A stretch of DNA of 64,000 nt. Origin: JBGSUZ01 sp963677505 (GTDB lineage Bacteria; Bacillota; Clostridia; Peptostreptococcales; Acidaminobacteraceae). The notes under the pieces are model-generated. The model was not told the DNA's origin, ran no database searches, and saw only the letters and a list, made by a program, of their open reading frames with translations. Both the position numbers and the translations under genes were made by a program. How positions within the stretch are numbered: the stretch's first letter is position 1; each line of letters opens with the position of its first letter. The stretch lies in contig CAXXWB010000004.1 in NCBI GenBank assembly GCA_963677505.2, positions 202,560 through 266,559 of the forward strand, given 5' to 3'. Shown one piece after another: positions 1 to 9,522 of the stretch.

Positions 1-703
1 AATCCATATTGAGGAGTATGGCCTCGCCGATTCTCAAATGATTGACTCCCTTTGGCATATTGCCTTCAAGGAGGAGAGGTAAAGAGGACGTTGCACCACC
101 TGAAATGATTCGTAGTCGTCTGCCAATTAAGGCTTCAATGGCTTCAGCTGTCTCACAAAGCTTGCCTAAATTAACAGGTGTGGGCTTAATCGCACCGTAA
201 CAACCTAAATTGGTGCCAATACCTTCTAAGGTTATATGTTTAAGCTCTTTTTCTACGAAGAGAGCTAGGTCAATTAAATCTTTATCGTTAAAATCGCCTT
301 CACGAAGGTCGCCAAGGTCCATCATCAGAATAATGCCGTGTGTCTTTCCATGCTTTTCGCAAACTGAATTAAGCGCCACCAAAGTTTGTTTTTCAGAGTT
401 TAGGCTTATGTCTGTCCAAGCGACTACGCCTTCCAATTCTGAAAGCATAGGGAGTCTTAGCAAAAGGGTTTCAATATTAGGGTACTTTAACTTGCTATTT
501 TTAAGCTGATTAATTCTAGAACTGGCAATTTGCTCAACACCGCCAGCCGCAAAACAGTCTACAACACCCATTTCACCGTTGACGCCTTTGACCACGCCGG
601 CAACTTCAATCGCATTTTGTTTGCATAATTTCACTATTTCAGCCACGTTGTTCAGCAGCTTTCCTTGATTGATTTGTAACTCAGGGTATGTAGTTGCATT
701 CAT
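1..703 (-). CDS. orr: Ornithine racemase (PLP-dependent, partial at window edge)
   Basis: The gene runs off the left edge; 234 N-terminal codons are present of a family length near 350. The protein has the alanine-racemase-type PLP barrel and most resembles the ornithine racemase (Orr/YhfX) group, which interconverts L- and D-ornithine in clostridial ornithine fermentation. The PLP lysine is K39 in VVKGVNG. Barrel segments LEGIGTNLGCYG and LRIGEAILLN are typical of the family. The ATG at 703 is chosen because GGAGGA lies at 711-716, seven bases upstream. It is divergent from the M29 aminopeptidase. The racemase fold is certain; the ornithine substrate is by family resemblance, and other amino acids in the group remain possible. 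Confidence 0.8.
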   Translation of the reverse strand, partial: MNATTYPELQINQGKLLNNVAEIVKLCKQNAIEVAGVVKGVNGEMGVVDCFAAGGVEQIASSRINQLKNSKLKYPNIETLLLRLPMLSELEGVVAWTDISLNSEKQTLVALNSVCEKHGKTHGIILMMDLGDLREGDFNDKDLIDLALFVEKELKHITLEGIGTNLGCYGAIKPTPVNLGKLCETAEAIEALIGRRLRIISGGATSSLPLLLEGNMPKGVNHLRIGEAILLNMD

Positions 704-956
704 ATGGGAATCCTCCTAAAACGTTAAGTTTCTGTTAGACCCATTATAGACAGTGACTCTTCGTCTGACCTCATCCACATTCTAAAAGTAATACCCAACC
801 AAAAAACAAACCATATTCACAAGTTAATAATAAAGTTTGACTTTTCTGTCATTTTTAAACGTCCTACTTTATTTTGTGTTAAACTAAATTCATGTGGTCA
901 TTAGACATATTTTTACATCCAATACAGTATAGTCCCAATCCAAAGGAGTGATTCAT

Positions 957-2191
957 TTGAAAATCGATTCCCAAATGCTTGAAAAATACGCTGACCTTGC
1001 AGTACACGTCGGTATTAACTTACAACCCCACGAAGGTCTTATCATCAACGGCAATTTATCCAGTTTGCCCTTTGCGAGAGCTATCATGAAAAAAGCTTAT
1101 GCCGCAGGCGCCAAACATGTGGAGTTCAATTTTAGTGACGATGACATGACCCTAATACGATATGAAAACGCCAAAGATTACGTCTTTGAAAACTATCCCA
1201 ACTGGAAAGTCGATCAATTAATCGCTATGTATGAAGACAATTACCACCACCTTTTCATTTCAGCGCCCAATCCAGAATTGTTGAAATTCGTTTCTGGGGA
1301 TTTGGTTGCCAAAGATCAAAAAACAGCTTCTGCAGCCGTTGCGCCTGCCATGAAATATAGAATGACGGGTAAGACGAAATGGTCTATTGTGGCTATGCCG
1401 TCTCCTGCATGGGCAAAGAGTGTATTCCCAGAACTGGAAGAAGACGCTGCAATTGAAGCCCTATGGACTAAAATTTTTGACGCCACTAGAGTCAACCAAC
1501 CAGGACCCTGTTGCGGCTTGGCAAACCCATGACAAAAATCTTAAAAAGTATAAAAACTATCTGAATGAACAGCAGTTTGAAAAGCTCACTCTTAAAGGCC
1601 CTGGTACAGACTTAGAAATTTATTTGGCAGATGACCATTTTTGGATGGGCGGTTCTAAAGAAAGCCAAGGCGGCTGTAGCTATGTGGCCAACATTCCAAC
1701 GGAGGAAGTTTTCACTACGCCTCACCGCTTAAAAGTCAACGGTAGTCTAAAAGCCACAAAACCTTTAAGCTTAAATGGCAAACTGGTGGAAGACTTTGGT
1801 TTTACCTTTAAAGACGGTAAAGTTGTAGACTTCTTCGCCGCAAAAGGCAAAGAGGTCATCGAAAGCCTTCTCGCCAACGATGAAGGGGCAAAATACTTAG
1901 GAGAAGTGGCCTTGGTCCAAAATGACTCCTCCCATTTCCAATACAGGTATTTTGTTCAACAACACCCTCTTCGATGAAAACGCCTCTGTCCACCTTGCCC
2001 TCGGCAGAGCTTATGCTTACGCTATGCGCAACGGTTCACAGCTCACACAAGAAGAACTTGAAGCAAAAGGGGCCAACTTCAGCCTAATTCATGTCGACTT
2101 TATGATTGGCGGTCCTGAAATGGATATTACCGCATATGAAAAAAACGGCACCGAAGTGCCGCTCTTTAAGCAGGGTAATTGGGTTTTCTAA
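957..2191 (+). pseudogene. M29 family aminopeptidase (AmpS/PepS-like), two frame breaks
   Basis: Cytosolic metal-dependent aminopeptidase of family M29, which removes N-terminal residues from peptides. Joined across frames the protein is about 410 residues, the normal family length. The metal-site elements are visible: Glu in PTEEVFTTP, Glu in YLGEVALV, His in ASVHLALGRAY, and His/Asp in IHVDFMIGG. The frame breaks near 1503 (one extra base in CCAGGACC) and near 1927. Each looks like a single-base change and nothing is missing between fragments, so the gene may be intact in the cell. TTG at 957 is preferred because AAAGGAG at 942-947 is nine bases upstream; GTG at 948 abuts that site. Confidence 0.8.
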
Positions 2192-2218
2192 CCCAATCCA
2201 TTGGGTTTTCTAACCCAA
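2178..2218. repeat. Tandem 22-bp duplication with small hairpins at the aminopeptidase 3' end
   Basis: The 19-mer ATTGGGTTTTCTAACCCAA occurs at 2178-2196 and again at 2200-2218, with a period of 22. Each copy folds into a 7-bp hairpin (TTGGGTT / AACCCAA). The first copy contains the last codons and stop of the aminopeptidase, and the second repeats them outside the gene. It sits between convergent genes and may act as a weak bidirectional terminator. Confidence 0.75.
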
Positions 2219-2219
2219 A

Positions 2220-2936
2220 CTATAAGTTCACAAAATAGCTGTAGAGCTGGCTTTGGAACTTACCAACCTCTGGATGTTGAATTTTTCGCTCTTCTTTAGG
2301 CACTGGGTTATGAATGGTGGCAATTGCCTTCGTTGGCTTTTCCGACAAAATCAAAACTCGGTCCCCCAGAAGAGAGGCCGCCATGCCATCGTGGGTAATC
2401 ATGACCACGGTCCTTGGCGTTTCACGCCAGAGGTTTTTAAACGTCTCCATGACACTGAGCTTAATTTCAATATCTAAAGATTTAAAAGGTTCATCTAAAA
2501 GCATTAACTGTGCAGGATACAAAAATCCTCTCACAATAGCAATCCGCTGTTGCATGCCACCGCTTAATTCATCGGGATAATGGTCCTTATACTCCCATAA
2601 ACGAACGGCTTTTAAGTAATGCTCAATTTGAGTTTCCATTTCTTTTTTTTCTAAATGATGCTCCGTCGTAAAAACTAAATTTTCATAAACCGTATACCAA
2701 GGCAGTAGTCTTGGCTCTTGAAATAAAAAACTCTTCTCCCCTTTAAAATAAGGGTCTATGGCTCCCCCCGATGGCTCTAATATGCCAGCAAGTAACCTGA
2801 GCAAAGTGGTCTTCCCACAGCCAGAGGGTCCTAAAATACAAAATATCTCATTTTCATTCAGTTCAAAATCCAGTGAATCCAACACCGTCTCTTGATCATC
2901 GTAAGAAAAATTAAGCTTCTCTACGCTGTACGACAT
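2220..2936 (-). CDS. ABC transporter ATP-binding protein, SsuB/TauB type
   Basis: ATPase of a nitrate/sulfonate/taurine-class importer, 238 residues, which is normal for the class. Walker A is GPSGCGKTT (about residues 36-44), the signature is LSGGMQQR, Walker B is LMLLDEP, and the switch histidine is in MITHDG. It is the last gene of a four-gene operon (unknown small protein, binding protein, permease, ATPase) and its start overlaps the permease 3' end by 26 bases, implying translational coupling. The transported compound cannot be told; thiamine precursors, sulfonates or related small molecules fit the class. Confidence 0.85.
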   Translation of the reverse strand: MSYSVEKLNFSYDDQETVLDSLDFELNENEIFCILGPSGCGKTTLLRLLAGILEPSGGAIDPYFKGEKSFLFQEPRLLPWYTVYENLVFTTEHHLEKKEMETQIEHYLKAVRLWEYKDHYPDELSGGMQQRIAIVRGFLYPAQLMLLDEPFKSLDIEIKLSVMETFKNLWRETPRTVVMITHDGMAASLLGDRVLILSEKPTKAIATIHNPVPKEERKIQHPEVGKFQSQLYSYFVNL

Positions 2937-3745
2937 GGCGTTTTCTCCTTTTCGTCATTCCATTTCTAATACCAATTAAAATGATATCCATAAAGACCGC
3001 TATTAGAATAATAATGATTGTCCACGCCAAGATACGGTCAGTTTCCAAATAATTTCTTGCTGAAAACATTTCTGTCCCTATGGAAAACTCAGGAAGTGCA
3101 AGGGTTTCAGCTGTAATAACCGCCTTGATATTAATCCCCATACCGGTCACACAGGCCGCCATCAGGTAAGGTACAATGGAAGGCCAATAAATCCGTCTGA
3201 GTTCTGAACCATTGGTACCCTGTATAAGTCTGCCATTTCCAACAGTTTAGGGTCAACCGACCTAAAGCCCTCTAGTACATTGGTATGAATAATTGGGAAC
3301 ACGATGAAAAACGCTACCCAAACAGCAATGTATGGCGTCGGCACAAATAAGATCAAATAGAGAATGAAACTCATGACAGGGGTGGCCCTTAACAACTGAA
3401 CCCAAGGGTAGAAAAACCATTGAACCTGTTGAAATAAGCCTGACAAAATACCTGTTAAAACACCTGCGCCAAAGGCAATTGAAAAGCCTAGTATCACGTG
3501 TCTCATAGAGCCACCAATAATTGCCCAAAATGATTCCCCTGAATAATCTCCAACATTCGACTAAGCACTGCCATCGGGGTAGGCAAAATTAAATCTGTAT
3601 TCATAGTTGTGGCAGTGAAGTACCATAGACTTGCAATAAAGACAATGGAAAACCAAATGCTTTGAAATTGAAGGACTTTAAGGCTTCTATTGTCATTGCC
3701 TTTTTTATTTTTGCTGTTCTTAGTTGAATTCACAGAGTAAACCAC
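2911..3745 (-). pseudogene. ABC transporter permease, SsuC/TauC type, two frame breaks
   Basis: Membrane subunit of the same importer (BPD_transp_1 family). Joined across frames it is about 275 residues with six hydrophobic segments. The cytoplasmic EAA loop is recognisable, starting LLEMADLYRV and continuing in the next frame as GSELRRIYWPSIVPYLM, where it should contact the ATPase. Breaks lie near 3505 and near 3208. The reading frames abut without lost sequence, so single-base errors are likely. It follows the binding protein by three bases and overlaps the ATPase start. Confidence 0.75.
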
Positions 3746-3748
3746 CTT

Positions 3749-5080
3749 TTAATAAGTGATTGGAATTGTGGTATAGAAGTCCTTGCCAGGCATTTGTCCA
3801 CCAATGGTAGCCTTGTCAAACAAATAAAGAATTTGAAGGTATTTGCTTATAGATTTCTTGGCGTTAACTGCACTGACATATCTGAAATCGCTTCTTGGAA
3901 TAGAAGCTGCTACGATGGAAGATTCAAATGGCAATTCTGGTAACATTTTTACAAATTTGCCGATTTCTTTCGGATTTTTATTGGCATAAGCTAAAGAGTT
4001 AGAAAACTCTCTAACAAAGGCGCTTACAATTTCAGGGTGAGCATTGAGATAGTCTTTTCTCACCACGACAGAACTCATTGGGAAATCAGACTCATAACTG
4101 CGTTTCCAATCTGTTTGGAAGTCTGCTATGATTCTAGCATTTTTATTTTTTGCAAGAAGCATGCTGGTAAAGTGGCTCTGCCAATACCCCTATGCCATCT
4201 TTTGTCTTACCGTGGCTAGAGCCGCTACAAGAGTTCCCGGTGTGTCGTATGCCATTTTGTAAGTCATGTCTTTTTTAGGGTCTAATCCATGACTTTCAGA
4301 TAAGGCTCTAAAAGCAATTTCTGGTGTAGCACCTTGACCAAATATGTCAACTTGCTTGCCTTTTAAAATCACTCCAAGTCTTCACCTTAGGGTCGGTGGT
4401 CACCACTGAAAGGAGTCCCCAAATATTTGTAGAGAGAAGGACCACTTCTCCTTTTGATTTGTTATAAACAATTGAAGCCATATTGGTTGGCACAAAAGCA
4501 ATGTCCAACTCTTTTTTCAACAACTTAGCAGGTAAAAGTGAGCATTGGATTCAATAGCATAGTTCACCTTAGCTTGCTCCCCTAAGTAGGATTCATTCAT
4601 CATTTTCGCCATGGCTATACCTGTTGGACCAGCAATAGTCCCTACATTGAGTGCCGTTCGTTTGGCTGGGGTCAAGGTCAATTTACTCCCTGACATTTTT
4701 ACTTCATAACCACTCACTTGACCAATCACGTGAGCAGGCACATAAAAAACATTTTTTATTATAGAAGCATTCGCATCCATATTCAAGTTTACATTTCCCG
4801 CTTTAAAGTACTTTTTCCCCGACCAGAACTCAAAAGTGCGGTCGCTGCCTTTAACAGTCATTTTCTTTGCAGCGGCATCATAGTTCACTTTTAAACCAAG
4901 GCCTGTAAAGACCTCTTTAGCAGGTACCATAACCACATTGCCACTTTTAATAGTAGCTACGGTTTTTCCACTGAGTATAGGGCTGGTACCCTTATAAATA
5001 TTAGCCGATGCAAAAGTCCCTTGAGCGCCTAAGAGCAAACTCAAAATGAGTGTCAAAATTAATACGCGTTTCTTTTTCAT
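3749..5080 (-). pseudogene. ABC substrate-binding protein with N-terminal copper-amine-oxidase-like domain, frame breaks
   Basis: Secreted substrate-binding component (NMT1/SsuA-like fold). Residues 1-25 form a signal peptide (KKKRVLILTLILSLLLGAQG core). About residues 30-140 match the Cu_amine_oxidN1 domain, a small non-catalytic domain common in secreted clostridial proteins (VVMVPAKEVFTGLGLKVNYD, NVFYVPAHVIGQVSGYEVK). The binding domain follows, from LNVGTIAGPTGIAMAKM to the C-terminus. I translated across 4373-4516 and found the expected continuation (ELDIAFVPTNMASIVYNKSK). Breaks lie near 4540, 4370 (one extra A in an A run) and 4180. The binding protein is certain; the ligand is unknown. 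The added domain is unusual for this class. Confidence 0.75.
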
Positions 5081-5084
5081 AACA

Positions 5085-5545
5085 TCACTCCTTATAGTAT
5101 TCTAGTTCTTGTATTTTAAAACGCTTGTGCAAAATCAACTTGGATAAAATAGTATAGGTCTGACTGTCTGATCTGCCTTCAGCCTGTGCCAACCGGCCTT
5201 GAATATCTACTGACAATGCCAATACCGCAGACTCGTTTTCTATGACAAAGTTAAAAAACTCCTTTTTGCTCTTACAAATAGGCACGACTAAAGTCCTAAC
5301 AAACTGGTTGATGAGTGAAGCAATGGTGTCATAAATACCAAAATCAATAGGTTCAATCTCTTTACCTTCAAGCTCCTTGACAATATTTTCATAATAGGCA
5401 ATATCTTGTGACAGCCTTGAAATCATAATTTGAATCATGATTCTCATTCTTGGGTCAGGGGTATTCTCTAAATTTTATTATAGACAGCGATGCGCTTTTC
5501 GGTAATGGTAATCGCTTTTCTTAAAATATCTCGTATATCGTACAT
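5085..5545 (-). pseudogene. Conserved small protein of unknown function, one frame break
   Basis: I do not recognise this family. The product is about 150 residues, soluble, highly charged and predicted helical. ATG at 5545 is preferred because GGAGG is at 5556-5560; the ATG at 5550 leads to a stop after nine codons. The first 25 codons (MYDIRDILRKAITITEKRI start) are followed by a break near 5478 in an A/T run, after which the frame continues as NLENTPDPRMRIM and so on. The stop is four bases before the binding-protein start, so it is the first gene of the SsuABC-like operon and could be a regulator or accessory protein. Confidence 0.55.
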
Positions 5546-5721
5546 ATCATAGGCGCCTCCTGAAACTGTGTAATTTAAGGGTCAGTTCTCATTATAGCAC
5601 TTTTGACTTTTTATTTGACAAAATTAAGCCACAAGGCATACAATTTACTGAGTTTAAAACTGTATACCCTTTAGTAATTCACGGTATGCTCACAATTAAT
5701 TGTCCAAAATGGAGGTGTCCA

Positions 5722-6216
5722 ATGGCACAAGAAATGTTCAGTGTGGACCATCAAGTCACACTGCGTGATATAACTGAATACAATTTAATAGAAATCATGA
5801 AACTAGATGTTCTAGACTCACAAAAAAAATGCGTCGCTCCAAATTCGGTGTCGATCGCACAAGCTCACTATTCAAAAACAGCATGGTTTAAGGGTATTTA
5901 TTTAAAAGAACAACCTGTAGGCTTTGTCATGCTTGACCTAGATGAAGAAAAGCCAGAATATTTTCTTTGGCGCTTCATGATAGATGCCCGCTACCAAGGC
6001 AAAGGATACGGCAAAGAAGCCATTGAAATGGTTATTGACTATGTGCAAACGTTGCCAAATGCCCATGAATTAATGACCAGTTGTGTCCCCGGAACCAATG
6101 GACCAGAAGCCTTTTATAAAAAATTAGGATTTGTACCCACAGGGGAAATCATTGATAATGAAATGGTTTTGCGCTTTTTATTTGAACAAGAACCTTCAGA
6201 ATCTGAGCCTAAATAA
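5722..6216 (+). CDS. GNAT family N-acetyltransferase, diamine/polyamine acetyltransferase-like
   Basis: Acetyl-CoA-dependent N-acetyltransferase, about 164 residues. The acetyl-CoA binding motif A is RYQGKGYGKEAIEMV, and the C-terminal GPEAFYKKLGF segment is typical of the family. The overall pattern (LRDITEYN at the start, FLWRFMIDARYQGKGYG) resembles the Blt/BltD and SpeG polyamine acetyltransferases, but the substrate is not proven. ATG at 5722 is chosen because GGAGGTG is at 5711-5717. It is a single transcription unit followed by a strong terminator at 6275. Confidence 0.8.
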   Translation: MAQEMFSVDHQVTLRDITEYNLIEIMKLDVLDSQKKCVAPNSVSIAQAHYSKTAWFKGIYLKEQPVGFVMLDLDEEKPEYFLWRFMIDARYQGKGYGKEAIEMVIDYVQTLPNAHELMTSCVPGTNGPEAFYKKLGFVPTGEIIDNEMVLRFLFEQEPSESEPK

Positions 6217-6242
6217 AAGCTTAAAATTAGCAATACCAACCA

Positions 6243-6613
6243 TTATTTTTCAGAACCACAAGTGCTATGGCAGGAAGAGAGGGGCATCATCCCTCTTTTT
6301 TTATTTTCTAAAATTTCAGCCAAGTGATAGCCTACAACGGTTTCAGCTATTTCTCCTTTAAGTTCCAAAATAACTTTTATGTCTAGGGCCTTAAATTGAT
6401 CTAATAAAGTCTCTTCCATGTTGATTGTAAAAATTTCGGCTACTTCTAAACCCTTTAATAACTCAGGCAATGTTGCCACCATAGGTGTTTCATTGTCTAA
6501 ATAATCCACAACATGAATGGTAGTGCCGTCAAACTCGTAATTCGAAAACCTTCTGCACTTGAAAAACAATCTGCAATCCTACTTCCGTTAGATGCAACCG
6601 CAATTCTCTTCAT
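6243..6613 (-). pseudogene. NifX/NifB-type (dinitrogenase Fe-Mo cofactor) domain protein, one frame break
   Basis: Small cytoplasmic protein of the Nitro_FeMo-Co family, about 120 residues. It starts MKRIAVASNGSRIADCF, with ATG at 6613 and AGGAGG a few bases upstream, then breaks near 6543 where one T seems missing (expected GFRIYEFDG), and continues through GLEVAEIFTINMEE to a C-terminal tail rich in Cys and His (SSCHSTCGSEK). In clostridia such proteins are usually metal-cluster or metal-binding accessory proteins not tied to nitrogen fixation; no nif genes are nearby. The family is confident and the role unknown. Confidence 0.65.
6275..6305 (+). terminator. Rho-independent terminator of the GNAT gene
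   Basis: AGAGGG at 6278-6283 pairs with CCCTCT at 6291-6296 around a 7-base loop and is followed by a run of seven T. It lies inside the 3' end of the convergent NifX-like gene. Confidence 0.8.
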
Positions 6614-6627
6614 TATTTCCTCCTATA

Positions 6628-6905
6628 TTAACATCCTTTTCTAGTATTTTTAAGATTCTTTTGAAAGAGCATAAAATCTACGAAAACCATGGAAAGGTTT
6701 AAAATGTAGAGATAAATGACCTGATCGTAATTAATTAGCAATTTGTTTAAAATTCCTGCCACATAGCCTGCCATTAATATAGCAAGGAAATAACCACTTT
6801 TTCCTGCAACTGATTTGGACGTGTAAGATTTGTAAATTGAGAAGGGCAAGCTGCTCCAAAACAAAGCAACATGATAATTTCATAGATACTCATTTCTGCA
6901 AACAT
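6628..6905 (-). pseudogene. Small multi-pass membrane protein (PQ-loop-like), one frame break
   Basis: A protein of about 90 residues with three hydrophobic segments. The ATG at 6905 (MFAEMSIYEIIMLLC) has an AAGGAAG site upstream. The frame breaks near 6843, where one G seems to be missing (expected GAAWPFSIYKSY). The WPFSIYKSYTSKSVAGKS stretch resembles the first PQ-loop of SemiSWEET-like proteins, but I am not certain. It is 14 bases upstream of the NifX-like gene on the same strand, so the two are probably cotranscribed. No function is assigned. Confidence 0.5.
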
Positions 6906-6983
6906 ATCGTCTTCCTTTCTGTAAATAAAAATGTTCTATGTACAGTTTATAACTCCCTTAAGTGCCTGACAACCCCCCGTATG

Positions 6984-7018
6984 TTGCAATTATTTTAACA
7001 TTAAATATTCTGAATATT
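6984..7018 (+). promoter_or_regulatory. Sigma-A-like promoter with overlapping CodY-like box
   Basis: TTGCAA at 6984-6989 and TATTCT at 7006-7011 are separated by 16 bases. The palindrome AATATTCTGAATATT at 7004-7018 covers the -10 element and matches 13 of 15 positions of the CodY consensus AATTTTCWGAAAATT. CodY is the classic amino-acid-sensing repressor of dpp operons in Bacillota, so nutrient repression of the downstream transporter is a reasonable inference. Confidence 0.5.
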
Positions 7019-7069
7019 TGTTAATATTAATTGACCCATCACAATTTGTCAGAAATAGGGGAGGTTTTC

Positions 7070-7786
7070 ATGAGAAAAAAGTACCTTTTATCTGCACTGC
7101 CTTTTGTCGTATCCATTATGTTAGTTGCTGCCCTTGCCTTGGTCCGTGGTCACATGAGCTTTGATGAAAGCTTATTTTCAATAGATCGCGTCATGGAAAC
7201 CACCGCCCGACTTAGCCAGCCAAATATGGAAGGTCGTGGACTTGATGGAAAAGGACATGAACTTACAGCCCTATACTTAGAAGACTATTTTAAAAAAGAA
7301 GGACTTACGTATAAGACCCTTCCCAGTAAAATGCTTGTTCCTATTTGGAACCCCTCTAGCCGTATTCAACTGGCTTCAGGTGAAACCTATGATATTTATA
7401 ATGATTTTCGACCAAATGCTGACTACTACGGTACCTCCCTTGATTATCAAGGTGAACTCCTCTATTTAGGTACCGATTATTATGAAGTAAAACCAAGTCT
7501 CCTAAAGGGTAAAATCCTATGTGTCAAAACTAAATACCTGACCCAAGATCAAATAGAATACATAAGGGATACTGGCGCTAAAGGGGTACTTTACCTGACT
7601 GCAGGAGATGTATCTTCTGGCTTTGTTCCCACAGAAAAATTGGATCAAAAAACATATGATTTAAGCAATAAACTGGGTTCTGACTTTTTCCAAGCAGAAA
7701 TTAGCCCTCACTTTGCCGAAGCTTTAAGAGTTAAGGCCTTAGAACAACCCCTTTCTGGCTATGAAAATACTAAAGCAGTGGTATGA
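7070..7786 (+). CDS. Membrane-anchored PA/M28-peptidase-like N-terminal module of the DppB-like fusion
   Basis: About 238 residues from the ATG at 7070, chosen because AGGGGAGG lies just upstream. One membrane segment (residues about 8-25, LLSALPFVVSIMLVAALAL) is followed by an extracellular region resembling the start of M28 aminopeptidases (TTARLSQPNMEGRGLDGKGH) and a protease-associated domain (GKILCVKTKYL, IRDTGAKGVLYL). It stops at TGA 7784-7786, which overlaps the next start as ATGA. The next frame opens without a ribosome binding site and continues the same domain, so both frames probably form one polypeptide with one base changed; translational coupling is the alternative. Confidence 0.65.
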   Translation: MRKKYLLSALPFVVSIMLVAALALVRGHMSFDESLFSIDRVMETTARLSQPNMEGRGLDGKGHELTALYLEDYFKKEGLTYKTLPSKMLVPIWNPSSRIQLASGETYDIYNDFRPNADYYGTSLDYQGELLYLGTDYYEVKPSLLKGKILCVKTKYLTQDQIEYIRDTGAKGVLYLTAGDVSSGFVPTEKLDQKTYDLSNKLGSDFFQAEISPHFAEALRVKALEQPLSGYENTKAVV

Positions 7787-9522
7787 CAGGCCAATATGAA
7801 GATCATTATTTTGGTATTGTCAAGGATATATCAATCCATGCAACTATTGATTATAAACAAGTTACAGCACTTAATTACATAGTAACCATAACTGGAAAGG
7901 ATCCTTTAATTGCAAGCAACTGGATTACCCATTACGATGGCGGCGGTTTGTCTGCCAATGGGACCCCTTATCCTGCAGTTGCCGATGGTGGCGTTTCAAC
8001 AGCTTTATTACTCGAACTGTCAAAAATAGCCAACCTACAAAATGAACCTCCCATCCACGATATGAACTTTGTCTTTTTATCTGGACTCTCTGTTTCAAAT
8101 CAATCCGCTAAAATCGTAGCAAGTCACTTGAATAGCCGTTATAATCATAACGCTAATTGGATTGTTGAAGGGATTGGCGCTAAGGATAGCAATGCTAATC
8201 TGTTAACGTATAACACCTATAACGACTTAGATCGCATGCTTACCCATCAGCTCTATAACAATCTTGATCGTTTCCCAGGACCTGTCCTAGTCAATAAGGG
8301 AGAGGGATTATACCCTAGTTTCCAACGCTATGAAGCTTTTAAAACTAAAGAAAATGCCTATCTTACCCTCACTCCAATAACCACCCCAGAATCTGGCCAA
8401 ATACTAGGAAGCCTTAAAGATGATTTGTCCTTTGTAGATTCCAAAAAAATTGAAGCTATTAGCCAGCTCTTTCTCGGTCATATGAATTTGCAATTATACA
8501 AAGAACATGACTATGCCTTTATAAAAAATCAGCATTTATATATACTGCTTTTACTTTTGGTACTCATTCAGTTTAGTGTTCGCCCAGGCAAAATGATAGC
8601 TTCTGGGATTGCCCCTAAGTGGCTTCATCGCCTTAATGATCACATTCTTTACAAGATTTTTAGTAAATTTATTCAAAATGGGCTGCCATTTCTCATATCC
8701 CTATTGGTGGTTAACGTCATACTCAGCATTCCTTCAGATGTGAACATGAAAACAGTTGGAACCTCTCACGTGACCAACTTTTCACTTTATGAAACCCTCA
8801 GGCAAAGCTATGCAGGGATGATGATGTTTATTCGTTCTCTGACTTTTTCTGATATGGGAACCTATACTGAAATTGGCATGTACTTAAAACGCAGTTTAAT
8901 ATTAGTCTTTTGGGGTCTTTTGATTGCCGTATCTCTGGGTCTTTTAAAAGGGCTATTAGATGCTTATTTCCATAAAAAGTCTGGTAGTTTTTCCACATTT
9001 ACCAGTATTGTTCTTTACTCTATTCCAGACGTTTTAGTGGCATTTGTCAGCATGGTCGCCGTTGTTGTCTTGTCTAAAAGTCCTTTGACGGCTTCTTGGG
9101 TTGACCCCGAATTCTTAAGGATTTATTTCATGCCCCTCCTAGCTTTGACCATTATTCCGATTATCTACATTGCTCGTGTCGTCTTTGTAGCTTTGGAAGA
9201 TGAAAAAGAAAAAGACTATGTTAAATTCTTGCGCTATAAGGGCTTCAACACAAAACAAATTTACATTCAACATTTTTCACGGGTAGGTTTTGTCAAAATT
9301 TTAGAAGTCTCTAAGTCCGTGATTATGCTGATTTTCTCTAACCTGATTGTTGTAGAGTACCTGTTTAATTATCCCGGTATTATGTTCAACCTGCTCTCAG
9401 ATACAACTGATGCCACCATGGTCATCAGCATGTCCCTCAGCATTGGCCTCAGCTTTGCTATGCTTTACCTCATCAGTGTTCTTTTGCTTAAAATTATGCA
9501 GCCGGGGAGGAAGAACTCATGA
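7783..9522 (+). CDS. M28-like (degenerate) extracellular domain fused to DppB/OppB-type ABC permease
   Basis: 579 residues. About residues 40-240 are an M28-peptidase-like domain: WITHYDGGG keeps the His and Asp of the first zinc motif, but the Glu-Glu motif is replaced (FLSGLSVSNQSA) and the last His is not evident. A segment near 250 enters the membrane and the rest is a DppB-like permease with five further hydrophobic segments and a cytoplasmic EAA-type loop (YVKFLRYKGFNTKQIYIQHF). The extracellular domain might present ligands to the channel in place of a binding protein. The 3' end overlaps the DppC-like gene by four bases (ATGA), indicating an operon. The permease is confident; the domain role is inference. 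Confidence 0.75.
   Translation: MTGQYEDHYFGIVKDISIHATIDYKQVTALNYIVTITGKDPLIASNWITHYDGGGLSANGTPYPAVADGGVSTALLLELSKIANLQNEPPIHDMNFVFLSGLSVSNQSAKIVASHLNSRYNHNANWIVEGIGAKDSNANLLTYNTYNDLDRMLTHQLYNNLDRFPGPVLVNKGEGLYPSFQRYEAFKTKENAYLTLTPITTPESGQILGSLKDDLSFVDSKKIEAISQLFLGHMNLQLYKEHDYAFIKNQHLYILLLLLVLIQFSVRPGKMIASGIAPKWLHRLNDHILYKIFSKFIQNGLPFLISLLVVNVILSIPSDVNMKTVGTSHVTNFSLYETLRQSYAGMMMFIRSLTFSDMGTYTEIGMYLKRSLILVFWGLLIAVSLGLLKGLLDAYFHKKSGSFSTFTSIVLYSIPDVLVAFVSMVAVVVLSKSPLTASWVDPEFLRIYFMPLLALTIIPIIYIARVVFVALEDEKEKDYVKFLRYKGFNTKQIYIQHFSRVGFVKILEVSKSVIMLIFSNLIVVEYLFNYPGIMFNLLSDTTDATMVISMSLSIGLSFAMLYLISVLLLKIMQPGRKNS

Noticed and set aside
6243..6613. NifX-like gene as evidence of nitrogen fixation
   Set aside because: No nifHDK or nifB is present; such proteins are common in non-fixing clostridia.
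7031..7069. TTG at 7031 as start of the M28-like protein
   Set aside because: ATG 7070 has AGGGGAGG just upstream and leads directly into a membrane segment.
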